From Eucalyptus grandis (taxonomy: Eukaryota; Streptophyta; Magnoliopsida; Myrtales; Myrtaceae), in the NCBI RefSeq assembly GCF_016545825.1, contig NC_052613.1, positions 7,316,001-7,380,000 on the forward strand: DNA of 64,000 bases, given 5' to 3'. The translations under genes and the position numbers were made by a program. The notes under the pieces are model-generated. The model was not told where the DNA came from. It made no database searches and was given only the letters and a program-made list of their open reading frames with translations. Every line of letters starts with the position of its first letter. Within the stretch, counting starts at the first letter, position 1. Shown piece by piece: positions 9,522 to 20,191 of this stretch.

Positions 9522-10819
9522 ACAAGGAAATATAACAATTTTATCAACAAGGAAATTCAATAAAAGATTAATAAAAAAAGATCTCCAAATGATCAACTAG
9601 TTGATACTCTGTTTGATTTATTATCTTCATACTGATTTGTAAAATATTTTGCACTGCAAATATTCTGATTTTTTTCCTATTGATTTGTTACTTCAATACA
9701 ATTCCCGATTCTAGGCAGGAATCTGCCTGGGGAACCAATCACCCTTGACTTGTGTTATACTAGATCATTAGATTATGTGTACCCCACTTAATGCATATCG
9801 GTTTGAACGAGATTTACATGTGTGTGGGGCTTTATATAAATCGGATTCGATAGGTTTTGCTCATTCACAAGTATGGACGTTGGCAAATGTGGCATGAAAA
9901 CCTAAGGGCACTTAAATTGAATTTAGCTTTCTTTTAACATGGTAGATTGCATTAACAAGAGTGGGAGAATGATGATATCCCGTGGGGGTGGCCTGATGCT
10001 TCTTATATCCTCAGGAATCGTCTAGTCTCCTCCATAGATGGTGGAGAATGCATCAAGATTCCACAGCTCTTTTTATCCTTTGATTACAATTTATTATGTC
10101 AACCTCATGTTTTATGATGACTTGACGAACTCCGGGTAGTGAACTCGTTTCATCATGTGTCGCTTTTGCAGACCATGTTCGCGGCGGGCACCGACACTTC
10201 CTCTAGCACTACGGAATGGGCCATCGCCGAGCTCATCCGGCAACCCGGAATCCTGGCCCGAGTCCAGGAAGAGATCGACTCCGTGGTGGGACGAGACCGC
10301 CTCGTGACCGAGCTTGACCTGCCTCGCCTGACGTACCTCCAAGCCGTGGTCAAGGAAACCTTCCGGCTCCACCCGCCCACCCCTCTATCCCTCCCACGAA
10401 TCGCGGCCGAGAGCTGCGAGATCAATGGCTACCGCATCCCCAAAGGCGCCACGCTACTGGTCAACGTGTGGGCCATAGCCCGTGACCCCGAAGCTTGGGC
10501 CGAGCCCTTGGCGTTCCGGCCGGAGAGGTTCCTGCCGGGCGGCGAGAAGGCCAATGTCGATGTCAAGGGTAATGATTTTGAGCTCATTCCGTTCGGGGCC
10601 GGGCGCAGGATATGCGTCGGAATGAGCCTGGGCTTGAGGATGGTCCAATTCATGACCGCGACGTTGGCCCATGCTTTCGACTGGGAGGTGGCTGACGGCG
10701 TTTCGCCGGAGAAGCTTAACATGGATGAAGCTTTCGGGCTCACCTTACAGCGAGCCGAGCCTTTGTTGGTCCACCCGAAACCGAGGCTTGCCTCACATGT
10801 CTACAAGGCATCAAGTTGA
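5331..10819 (+). CDS. F3'H: Flavonoid 3'-hydroxylase (cytochrome P450 CYP75B), intact copy
   Basis: This ER-anchored P450 adds a 3'-hydroxyl to the flavonoid B-ring, for example naringenin to eriodictyol and kaempferol to quercetin types, using NADPH-P450 reductase. Three exons are joined by GT-AG introns, all in phase 0: 5331-5774, 8534-8986 and 10172-10819, giving 514 aa, normal for the family. An N-terminal membrane helix is followed by the LPPGP hinge. Also present are the F3'H-typical VVVAAS and GGEK motifs, the I-helix AAGTDTSS, ETFR of the ExxR pair, the heme loop [10 protein letters not shown], and GLTLQ in SRS6, where Thr favours F3'H over F3'5'H. Exon 1 is unusual after SRPP: CSAGKHLGYNHQSIVAV replaces the usual [16 protein letters not shown] type, and ASVQ replaces ALLL at the end of exon 2. 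Catalysis is likely, but substrate range may differ. Of the two adjacent ATGs, the first aligns with the start of the paralogue. Confidence 0.93.
6361..6978. mobile_element. Long-TIR (foldback/MITE-like) element in F3'H gene 1 intron 1
   Basis: The left arm 6361-6560 (TAAAACTTGTCATGAAAGT...) is matched imperfectly by the reverse complement of the right arm 6790-6978 (ACTTTGATGACTAGTTTTAGAA). The matches continue inward through GTTATTACTTT and AAGTGCCATGTC. The element is about 620 bp with arms near 190 bp and a short unique centre. It has no coding capacity. The terminal words are repetitive (CCTAAAACTT and TCAATTACACTTT). Confidence 0.6.
7160..7390 (+). repeat. Intron block shared by the two F3'H genes
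   Basis: This part of intron 1 contains CCTCAGCTTTT, TTTGCCCTTTTTCTGCATAA and GGTCATACTTTC. It corresponds to 21925-22110 in intron 1 of the second gene, with a poly-C/poly-A insertion near 7268-7303 found only here. Shared position within the intron indicates that it predates the gene duplication. Confidence 0.55.
7671..7991. mobile_element. Second long-TIR element in F3'H gene 1 intron 1
   Basis: A 320-bp inverted repeat runs from AAGTGCATTGAAAG to the complementary CCGGTGCACTT end, with arms near 150 bp. Each arm is made of roughly 33-bp direct subrepeats of the form AATTGAGTTCTAAAACTT. The sequence words are those of the element at 6361-6978, so both belong to one non-coding family. No transposase is encoded. 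Confidence 0.6.
8994..9018 (+). repeat. (CCCT)n microsatellite at the start of F3'H gene 1 intron 2
   Basis: Six CCCT units lie a few bases after the exon 2 donor at 8987. In the second gene the same position carries a (CT)n run (about 23085-23102), so a pyrimidine repeat here is ancestral and length-variable. Confidence 0.8.
9480..9519. repeat. (TA)n microsatellite in F3'H gene 1 intron 2
   Basis: About twenty uninterrupted TA units. The flanks (9040-9470) resemble a degraded element with GGTTCC words and CACGTG, but I could not define its ends. Confidence 0.9.
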
Positions 10820-10954
10820 AGAGCTAGTGAATATCATTTCAATAGTTTTTTTTTCGCATTTGATTTACGAATAATGAGGGCAATTTGCTCGAACATTAAT
10901 TATATCTACTTGCGGTTTGACGATTAAAAGAGTAGAAGTGATAGATAACGAGGT

Positions 10955-12085
10955 CAACATGTATAGACCAAATATAGGGCTATCGATTTTGGAACCCTAT
11001 TTTTGGAAGTTGGAAAGTTTTCCATCTTATGTATTTCTTTTGTTACAAGTAAATCTTTCATAATGTACTTTTGGATATATAAATATTCACCTAAGCTTAA
11101 TGAAAATATACAACAATTTCTATATGAACATGGTATCAAAGGCCATCTAGGGCTCATGCCCCTTTCAACCATAGCTTTCTTTTTCCTTTAATTTTTCTTT
11201 TCTACTAGGGTAGTCGGCATGGCCCCGAGAGAATCCTGCCACTGCCGCCGCCACCACCATAACTACTATTATAAACCCTTCTTCTACACATTGTCCACTC
11301 GGACCTATTCACTGCTTCCTTTCTCTACATGTCATAGTATCCAATTTACAACTCTCTAGCAACAACATGAAGCTTTTATCATGAGTCTTCTAATTGTGTC
11401 CCTCTTAGAATTGATTTTAATTCTCATTTTTGATCAACCAAATAGCAAAACCAACCAAGATGCTCTCAATACCTCTTTTGGCTTAGCTTCCGCTACTTGA
11501 ACGCTCTTTCTTTATCTCAGTCTTCAATGTCTGCAACAGGAATAGAATGAATCAGTTATTCATTTCCTCCAACATGCTAAATCCATTGCAGATGAGATGC
11601 GTACAATAAGCAAGCCTCTTGAATTGGAGGATTTCAATGTCCACATCTTCCATATGTGATCTCCAGGACATTGTTCCTACATTGTTTGGTAGTTTTGAAC
11701 CAATCTCATTTACTTTCAGTTCAAAAATTGGTGACTAATAATAAAGTTTTCTCTGAATTCTATTATACCTACTTTCTTGTTAAGGATCTAATGATTAAGG
11801 TGATTCTTCTTTTTGACTCGAGTGGTGGGACCATATCACAAGGTACTGCCAATATTGCAGAACGAACTTTCATGGATGGTTGGCATCAACGTCTTGGCCA
11901 TCTCTGTGGGCATCTTTTACAGTTTATGATCAAAGAGAATAATTTATCATATAAGCCCACATAGTTAAGACAGTTATATGCAACCTACCAATTAGGTAAG
12001 ACTAGTCGTTAGCCTTTAGAATTGTCTACAACCAGTCAATTTAGCAAGACTAGTCGTTACTTTATTTCCGTTGGATATACTGAAA
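10955..12085 (+). mobile_element. Decayed Ty1/copia retrotransposon remnant
   Basis: The end of a 5' LTR (AT-rich, with TATATAAATATTC near 11075) is followed at 11131 by TGGTATCAAAGGCC, a variant of the initiator tRNA-Met primer-binding site used by copia elements. A Gag-like region full of stops follows. At about 11656-11964 comes a Gag-pre-integrase segment with GWHQRLGH and the LLQFMIKENNLSYK continuation. Just after, QLGKTSR-stop-PL marks the start of the integrase zinc region with a nonsense codon. Reverse transcriptase and the 3' LTR are missing. It lies only about 130 bases beyond the F3'H stop codon. Confidence 0.8.
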
Positions 12086-13330
12086 TTAATGTCATCGTAT
12101 TTTTTATGGTACTTTGATCTGTTCATTAACTACGATGTCTCTTGATCTTGTATGTAACATTGCACAGTCTTAACTGACCAACAAAGGGCCAGCACAATTT
12201 AAAGGCTCGTTGCACCTTAAAGAGCAAAAATGGCCAACGTATGCTCGTTTGTGATTTTTCGTAATATACCCACATCATGTCTCATCAATCTCGTAGCGCA
12301 TACTATTTAATGTTGGAAATGTGTCGATGTCAAATTAAGTAATATGATTCATCTCAGCGAAGAATCACTAAAGTGGGTCCAAATCTTTATCAGACCTAAA
12401 AAAAAAAAAAAAAAAAATTCTTTGGTCAAGATACACCCAGCCGCGACCCGAGCGACCAGACATAAATGACAATGCTTAAGGCGGCTTTCTTCACGGGCCC
12501 GTACCGTCGATGCATGTCTCAGTCCGGGAAGTTAACGGTTTTGATGTGATAGTATAGGAGCAATTAAATGTCAAAATGTGAGCGAAAATAGGAAATTTTC
12601 AAATTATTTTAATATATTATAATGAAAAGTATATCGGCCTATTTATAAGCCTATAAAAAATATCAAAGATAAAATATATCAATCAAAATATGTATAATCA
12701 AAAGAGATATTACAAAATCTTGAAACATATAGAAAATCAACCGAAATATTTTAATTATATATAATATATAAAAAAATTCTAAAAATTATCCAAATTATCT
12801 CTAAGAGGAGCTTAACACGATCTGGTCAATTCTATCTAGCCCAAGACCTTAACAAGGTAGGCTATGCTTTTTCTTGTCTATGTGGAATAATCTCGCCTTC
12901 TATTTTCCCTTTTGTATTCTTTGGTTATGTCAGGATTGGAAATTCTAGTTCGGAGTAAAAAAGCCGTTGAATTGGTTGTCTTGCACGTACCAATTGTAGT
13001 ATTTTGAAATGAACTTGAACTAAAGAAGAATTTATTTCCTAACGTAAGGAAAAAATTCAAGAATTCTCTATTCTTTCTTTAGCATAGCATAGCTTAATAG
13101 ATTTTTTTTTTTTCAGAACATTCATCCGAGCTAAAGTATGCATATATGGAGCATCCATACAACGGAAATCTTCTTGTATGGGCATTCCTGCATGAACTAG
13201 GTTTTGGTATAGATTTTTGGCATACTTTATCATCCCATAAATAGAAATTCGAGATATATTTCGAAAACAAAGTTCTTCTAAACGGGTCGGGCCCGACTGC
13301 CAGCTCAGCGTGTCCAGGCCCACCTAGAAG
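12086..13330. other. AT-rich intergenic region upstream of HSP101
   Basis: It contains a poly-A run near 12398-12417, an extremely AT-rich block around 12560-12790, and a short poly-T near 13102. A minus-strand open frame at 13057-13323 does not resemble a family I know. I see no convincing gene. Confidence 0.4.
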
Positions 13331-13905
13331 AGCGGGCCCATTCGATCGGACAGTCTACGTGGGAAGGGCAACAAGCTTCCAAAAGTTTCAACGCTTTGTC
13401 GTCTTCCTCTCGCTCTTTCCCGCACCGAAGCACCGCCACCTTTTCGCGCTTCCTCACGCACTCCTTCCGGAGTAGAACGCTGGAGGAGGCCAAGCGTCAA
13501 GCAGCGGGAAAACCAGACGAAACCCTGATCGAATTCTAGCCTTCTCGCCGCGGATTTCGCAGGTACTGCTGCATGGAGCTGATCAAGCTCGTGCTCATGT
13601 CTGCCTCTGTTTTGCTTCGTTGGTTATGCCCACGTGCGTGTTTCTGTGTGTGCTTGTGGGTGATTGTGCTTGTCGACGTTTACGAGGAATAATGTTGTCA
13701 TCTTGTGCTGCGAGAATTCTGGTTCAGTTTCGTTCCAAATCTAGTAGTTTGAGGGTTAGAGTAGTATTGGGTTGTCGCTTGTTGTCTGCTGATGTTATTC
13801 GTTCGGTGGGGAGGGGATTCTTGATTCGCTGGTCGTTGATATTTCAGTCGATCAGCGGGATGATTCTGACATTGGCATTGTGTCTTTAGCCTCTGGAGGC
13901 GCAGG

Positions 13906-16900
13906 ATGAATCCTGGGAAGATCACCCTCAAGACGAACGAGGCGCTGGCCAGGGCTCGCTTGCTGGCGGTGATGGCTGGCTGTGCGCAGTTCGCTCCTCT
14001 CCATCTTGCGGCAGGGTTGGTCTCAGACCCGACCGGGATCTTCAATCAGGCGATCACCAGCGTCGGTGGGGAGAGCGCCTCGAAAGCGGTGGAGAGGGTA
14101 CTGAACCAAGCCTTGAGGAAACTTCCGTCGCAGAGCCCACCGCCGGACAAAGTCTTTGCGAGTCCTTTTATGATTAAGGTGATATGGCAGGCTGAGGCCA
14201 CTCAGAAGGCGCGGGGGGACTCTCACATGGCCATTGATCAGCTGATCTTAAGCCTCCTCGAGGACTCCCATATCAGGGACCTGCTTAAAGAAGCGGGGGT
14301 TGATCCGGCAAGAGTGAAGTCTGAGGTCGAGAAGCTGTGCGGCAAAGAAGGAAGGAGAGTGGAAAGTGCCTTGGGGGACACCGCTTTCCAGGCATTGAAG
14401 ACTTACGGAAGAGACCTGGTCGATGAGGCTGGTAAATTGGACCCTGTCATTGGTCGCGATGAGGAGATTAGGAGGGTTGTGAGAATCCTCTCAAGGAGGA
14501 CTAAAAACAACCCGGTTCTTATTGGAGAACCCGGGGTGGGTAAAACTGCTGTGGTAGAAGGCTTGGCTCAGAGGATAGTGAAAGGCGACGTGCCAAGCAA
14601 CTTAGCTGACGTGAGAGTCGTGGCGTTGGACATGGGCGCTCTGGTCGCAGGCACGATGTATAGAGGCCAATTCGAGGAGCGTGTCAAGGCAGTTTTGAAG
14701 GAAGTGGAAGAGAACCAAGGGAAAGTGATTTTGTTCATTGATGAAATTCACCTTGTTCTCGGTGCAGGACGAACCCAGGGGTCCATGGATGCCGCAAATC
14801 TGTTTAAGCCCATGCTTGCTAGGGGTCAGCTCAGGTGCATTGGCGCCACGACCCTCAAAGAGTACAGGAAGTACGTCGAGAAAGACGCGGCCTTTGAGAG
14901 GAGGTTCCAACAGGTTTATGTGGCAGAGCCAAGCGTTGCTGACACAATTAGCATTCTGCGGGGGCTGAAAGAGAAGTATGAAGGGCATCATGGTGTTCGG
15001 ATTCAAGACCGAGCACTGGTGGTCGCTGCACAATTGTCGAGCAGATACATAACTGGTATGGTGGCAATATGACTGTTTTCCCACTTTTTCTGCAGCGTGA
15101 CAGAATTCTCGTGTTCTTGTTGCTTAATCCAAAGTGATAATGTGGCTGCGACTTTTACTCTCTTGTTCGTGTCAGGTCGTCATCTGCCTGATAAGGCCAT
15201 AGATCTGGTCGATGAGGCCTGTGCAAATGTGCGAGTCCAGCTGGATAGCCAGCCGGAAGAAATCGAAAACCTTGAAAGGAAGAGAGTGCAATTGGAAATT
15301 GAGCTCCATGCTCTTGAGAAAGAAAAGGATAAGGCGAGCAAAGCTCGATTAGTGGAGGTAAGTAATATGATATGATGTGTGCAAATGCCTGGCTAAAATT
15401 TGTCTCAAGAATACGTTATACCTGGCATTAATTTGATGCTAGGTCCGTATGGAGCTTGATAACTTGAGAGACAAGTCACAGCCTCTGATCATGAAGTATA
15501 AAAAGGAAAAACAAATAATCAACGAGATCCGGCGGCTCAAGCGAAAGGGAGAAGAGCTTCTCTTTGCTGCACAAGAGCCCAAAAGAAGATATGACTTAGC
15601 TAGAGCTGCTGATTTGCGGTATGGGGCGATCCCGGAAGTGGAACACGCTATTGCAGAGCTTGAAGGAAACGTTGAAGAGAGCCTGATTTTGACGGAGACC
15701 GTTGGGCCAGAGCATATAGCAGAGGTAGTGACTCGCTGGACCGGCATACCTGTTACGAGGCTCAGCCAGAATGAGAAAGAGAGGTTGGTTGGGCTCGCAG
15801 AAAGATTGCATCAGAGAGTTGTCGGACAAAATCAAGTGGTCGATGCTGTTGCTGATGCTGTGTTGAGGTCGAGAGCCAGGTTAGGAAGACCACTGCAACC
15901 AACTGGATCATTCCTACTCCTGGGTCCATCTGGAGTCGGCAAGACAGAACTCGCAAAGGCTCTTGCTGAGCAGCTCTTTGATGATGAAAACCGAATTGTA
16001 AGAATCGACATGTCCGAGTACTTGGAACAACATTCGGTCGCTCGTCTGATTGGCGCACCTCCCGGGTAAGCACGTTACTAAGCTTCAAATGCCATACCTC
16101 CATCTATGCAATTAATCTTCAGATGACTAGATGGCATTACTAAAACATGGTATAACGCGATTGCAGATATGTTGGGCATGAGGAGGGGGGGCAACTCACT
16201 GAGGCCGTGAGGCGGAGACCTTACAGCATTGTGCTATTCGACGAGGTCGAGAAAGCGCATGTATCTGTCTACAACACCCTACTCCAAGTTTTGGATGATG
16301 GAAGACTTACTGATGGCCAGGGCCGCACGGTCGACTTTCGGAATACCATAATCATCATGACCTCGAACCTCGGGGCAGAGCACCTCCTGTTGGCACTTAC
16401 AGGCAAGTGCTCAATCGAAGTCGCTCGCGATCGAGTCATGCAAGAGGTGAGTGACGTGACTCTCTCTCGGCAACAATATGCAGTTCGACTACTCGGGCTC
16501 AGGATCAGATAGTAGCAATCATGCTGTGTTGTGCTTTGGCAGGTGAGGAAGCATTTCAGGCCAGAGTTGGTTAACCGGCTTGATGAGATCGTTGTGTTCG
16601 ATCCTCTATCACACGATCAACTGAGGAAAGTTGCCAGGTTGCAGATGAAAGAAGTGGCCACTCAGCTTGCCGAGAGAGGCATCGCCGCGGAAGTGACCGA
16701 CGCGGCTTTGGACTACGTCTTAGCCAAAAGCTACGATCCAGTTAGTACATAATCAGGACACTTAATCTTGGACATGTTCGTTTCTTGTTGCGATCAAGTG
16801 CTCAATTTGAAATGCTAATTGTGTGCAAATTTCTGGTCTTTTTTTCAGGTTTATGGTGCTAGACCCATCAGGAGGTGGCTCGAGAAGACAGTCGTGACCG

Positions 16901-17034
16901 AGCTGTCGAGGATGCTCATAAGGGAGGAGCTCGACGAGAACTCGACTGTTTACATAGACGCCGTGCCGCTTGGCGACGGCTTGGTGTACCGAGTGGAGAA
17001 GAATGGAGGACTAATCGATCCGGAAACCGGGTAG
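13906..17034 (+). CDS. HSP101: Cytosolic HSP101/ClpB disaggregase, truncated by an amber codon
   Basis: HSP101 is a hexameric AAA+ machine that threads heat-aggregated proteins through its central pore with HSP70 and small HSPs. Six exons are joined in frame: 13906-15055, 15176-15357, 15443-16065, 16167-16446, 16543-16740 and 16849-17034, giving 872 aa. A Clp N-domain is followed by NBD1 ([16 protein letters not shown]), a coiled-coil M-domain with [16 protein letters not shown], and NBD2 ([17 protein letters not shown], pore loop GYVGHEEGG, arginine finger in [11 protein letters not shown], sensor 2 GARPIRRW). Oddities: NBD1 pore loop 1 reads TMYRGQ instead of the usual AKYRGE, the N-domain has several unusual residues ([14 protein letters not shown]), and TAG at 17032 precedes a conserved tail. 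A 5' UTR intron from about 13561 is plausible. I see no clean three-unit heat-shock element upstream. Family certain; function of this copy uncertain. Confidence 0.92.
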
Positions 17035-17157
17035 AAGTCGGGTATACTCATTCAGGTACCGAACGGGCCTAGAAATGACACGGCTCGCCGGCCGGTAAGC
17101 TTAATCAAGATCGTGGAGATCGACGACGACGAAGAAATGGATGACCTGAATCCGTGA
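17035..17157 (+). pseudogene. In-frame HSP101 C-terminal acidic tail behind the amber stop
   Basis: Forty codons follow TAG 17032-17034 without another stop until TGA 17155-17157. They read KSGILIQVPNGP... and end in an acidic stretch with EIDDDEEMDD, matching the usual HSP101 C-terminal tail. If the TAG were a sense codon, the protein would have 913 residues, close to the roughly 911 of the Arabidopsis protein. The simplest explanation is a recent nonsense change of a Lys codon (AAG to TAG) or a sequence error. Confidence 0.85.
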
Positions 17158-17326
17158 GTGAAGAATCATCAAAAAGTATTGCCAAATCTTTATATCCTTT
17201 TGACGTTGTCAAGATCAGCTATGCTTTTTGGTACTTCTGGGCTTCTAAATAGGCTCGTCATCCTTTTTCTTTTAGGTTTCGTTTATTTGCTAACAATGAA
17301 TATATATTTTCTTTTAAAAGATCTCA

Positions 17327-18555
17327 TATGTCGTTTATAGAAATAATTGAAAGAAAAATATTTGTATCATTCATAAGAATATTTAAATATAATTATTTTA
17401 GATAATAAAAAATCATTAATTAAATATTTTAAATACTATAAATGATTATTTTTTTTAAATATATTAATTAAATTATTTATTTTTCGCGAAATAAATAAAT
17501 ATAGTTGTTATATTCATTTTTTATTTTTTATAGTAATTTCACATTTATGACAAAGTGATGAGTGCAATCATCACTATTTCGATCCTGTTAACACCCAAAA
17601 AAAAAAAATAAAAAAAATAAAAAGTGAACGTACAAAAAGGGCATTTTTGCAATTGAGTGGGGGACATAAATTGAATGGCCGCTACATTAGAGGGATCCTG
17701 TCACGGCCCCACCGTACTGGTTCGAAGTATCAAAGTGGCGTCCTCAACGTGCTGCCGAGAAAGAAATTTTTAGATTTTGGTCATCGCACTTTTAGTTAAT
17801 TCGGAAACCTACCCTATTTTCACAGATAATGTTATATCGAGTTTCACCTGCAAAGGTATATCTATATATATGCACGTATTTTTTTTTTTTTTTTTTGGCG
17901 AAAAAGAAAAGCTTGATTTTTCATGCTTAAAGCTACAAAAAGTAAGAATATAGAGGACGTGAGCATGCGCAAGTAATGTTTCTGAATTTGCTTACACGGG
18001 TCGGGAGAATCAACCCATAGGCGAATGCACGAGAAGTTCAATTTTTTGTATATAACATTATCAATTTTCCATAGATAATGTTCTATCGAATTTCACCTGC
18101 AAAAGGTGTATTTATATATATATTTATATTTATTTATTTATTTTCGATATGTGCACACTACATATTAGCAAGTGTGTGTTATCCACTGGCATGAGAAGTT
18201 CAATTTTTTGTTTGAACTTCTTAATTCCTTGCGCTTTTATTTTCATACGTAGATCATACGTCTTTAAAGAAAAGATCTTTTGTCCAATGGTAGACCGCTC
18301 TAGTCACCTTAATTAATAAAGAGGTCCACAACTTATGAGCCCTTCTATCTTCAAGTGGCATTGCTCGATCAGGATTTTTTTAATCCTGTCTCATGAAATC
18401 TCTCTGCCATTACATCCCGTGAAGGTCCAACCACCCATTGTCCTCCCTCACGGGGTCGAGACCCTCTCGATAGAGAAAACCAAATGGAAATGATGTACCC
18501 AAATAGTACTACTTCCAAATTCGTATTGAAATATTTAGTGTAGCTGAATTGTTAT
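17327..18555 (+). repeat. Segmental duplication, copy 1 (downstream of HSP101)
   Basis: This copy and 18605-19650 share the same order of blocks: AAGAATATTTAAATATAATTA, GACAAAGTGATGAGTGCAATC, GGGGGACATAAATTGAATGG, CACGGCCCCACCGTACTGG, AAAAGCTTGATTTTTCATGC and CTCACGGGGTCGAGACCCTC. It carries an additional roughly 200-base segment (about 18000-18210) with a second GATAATGTT.TATCGA.TTTCACCTGC block. No coding content is seen. Confidence 0.85.
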
Positions 18556-18604
18556 TTAATGATTTTGAGAGTTTTGAACTCATCACCTTAAACTTATTCA
18601 AGTA

Positions 18605-19650
18605 TATGTCATTTATAAAAATAATTAAAAGAAAAATATTTCTAACATTCATAAGAATATTTAAATATAATTATTGTAGATAATAAAAAATTATTAATTA
18701 AAAATTTTAAGTAATTTAAGTGATTATTTAAAAAAATTATTAAATTATTTATCTTTCACTAAATAAAGAGAGCGGAGTTGTTATATTCATTCTTTATATT
18801 TGCTAGTAATTTCACATTTATGACAAGGTGATGAGTGCAATCATGACTATTTCGATCCTGTTAACACCCAAAATAATTTTAAAAAAATAAAAATAAAAAG
18901 TGAACATACAAAAAGGGCATTATTGCAATTGAGTGGGGGACATAAATTGAATGGTCGCTACATTAGAGGGTTCTGTCCGAAAAGTTGATGTCACGGCCCC
19001 ACCGTACTGGTTCGAAATATCAAAGTAGCGTCCTCAACTGCCGACTAATAAATTTCTAGATTTTTTTTTTTTTTTTTATGGGGATAACAGGGATAAATCC
19101 TGAGCCCGACGTCACACTTAGATTCCCTGCAGTCAGTGGGATTCGAACTTCTCTCCTCTCGCAAAAAATCATAGAAGCACTTATCCAACCGGCCACCACA
19201 AGCGGTGGTCCCGCACTTTTACTTAATTCGGAAACTTACCCTATTTTCATAGATAATGTTATATCGAATTTCACCTGCAAAGGTGTATATATATATATAT
19301 ATATGTATTTTTTTTTTCTTTTGGTGAAAAAGAAAAGCTTGATTTTTCATGCTTAAAGCTACAAAAAGTAAGAATGTAGAGGACGTGAGCATGGGCAAGT
19401 AATGTGTCTGAATTTGCTTAACTTCTTAATTCCTTGTACCTTTATTTTCATGCGCAGATGGTACGTCTTTAGAGAGAATAATTTTTTTTGTACAATGGTA
19501 GACTGCTCTAGTCGCCCAAGTCCAACCACACATCCTCCTCCCTCACGGGGTCGAGACCCTCTCGATTGAGAGAACCAGACGGAAATGATGTACCCAAAAT
19601 AGCACTACTTCCAAATTTGTACTTAAATATTTTGTGCAGTCGAATTGTTA
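18605..19650 (+). repeat. Segmental duplication, copy 2
   Basis: This is the direct-repeat partner of 17327-18555, offset by 1278 bases at its left end. Small indels separate the copies, and a SINE is inserted at 19061-19208. Bases 19651-19860 after it are spacer without recognisable features. Confidence 0.85.
19061..19208 (-). mobile_element. tRNA-derived SINE
   Basis: On the minus strand the element starts near 19208 with a box-A-like TGGCCGGTTGG. About 36 bases later it has box B, GTTCGAATCCC, the spacing of a tRNA-type RNA polymerase III promoter. It ends in a poly-A tail, seen as the T run 19061-19077. The homologous place in duplication copy 1 (near 17776) reads AGATTTTGGTC with no insert, an empty site. 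A target duplication is obscured by the T run. Confidence 0.78.
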
Positions 19651-19859
19651 TTTAAGCTACTCCGCTTGTCAACCTAAGACATGAGAAAAACCCTGGAAAG
19701 GGGTTACGAAATGTCAATTGTGTGACTTCGGGGAAGATTAGGTGGGAAGTGGGTTGGACAACACGCATCGTTTTGTCCCCTCCCCTCCTTTCCTCCTACT
19801 ACATTGATACCACCAAAAATACGAGGTCGTGAACCCATCTTTTTGTTTTGCCAAGGAAA

Positions 19860-20190
19860 AAACCACGAAATATCCTCAAATTTTATCCAAAGTGACGTAT
19901 TTATTCTAAATTATTTTTGTGATATCAAAAATCTCGAATTTTACTTATTATAACACATCTATATAAATATTTTCCCGTGACACCAAAAACCTTAAACTTT
20001 TAAATATATTACACATTTATCCTAAACCTTTTTTTTACAACTTTTTCGCGACATAATTTTTTCAGGTAAATATGTCACCCAGATAAAATTTAGGGATTTT
20101 TTTATGTCATCAAAAAAAGTTTGGGATAAATGTGTCGGATTTGGGATTTTTTTGTATCGTAAAAAATTTGAAATAAATGTGTCACAAATG
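19860..20190. mobile_element. Probable inverted-repeat MITE
   Basis: The left half has CTCAAATTTTATCC and TTTGTGATATCAAAAATC words. The right half has their complements (GGGATAAATGTGTCG, TGTATCGTAAAAAATTTG). The structure is an imperfect palindrome of about 330 bases with no coding frame. The ends are approximate. Confidence 0.45.
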
Positions 20191-20191
20191 G

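Noticed and set aside
13057..13323. Minus-strand 88-codon frame, considered as an organellar insertion
   Set aside because: The peptide has a protein-like composition, and I considered a plastid or mitochondrial origin, but I could not match it to any organellar protein that I know.
13240..13560. Heat-shock elements upstream of HSP101
   Set aside because: Several GAA and TTC words occur (near 13253, 13261 and 13468), but none forms three alternating units at the required 5-base spacing.
18410..19580. tRNA or other structured RNA at the CACGGGGTCGAGACCCTC palindrome
   Set aside because: The hairpin is short and present in both duplication copies, and no cloverleaf can be drawn around it. Only the SINE has pol III promoter boxes.
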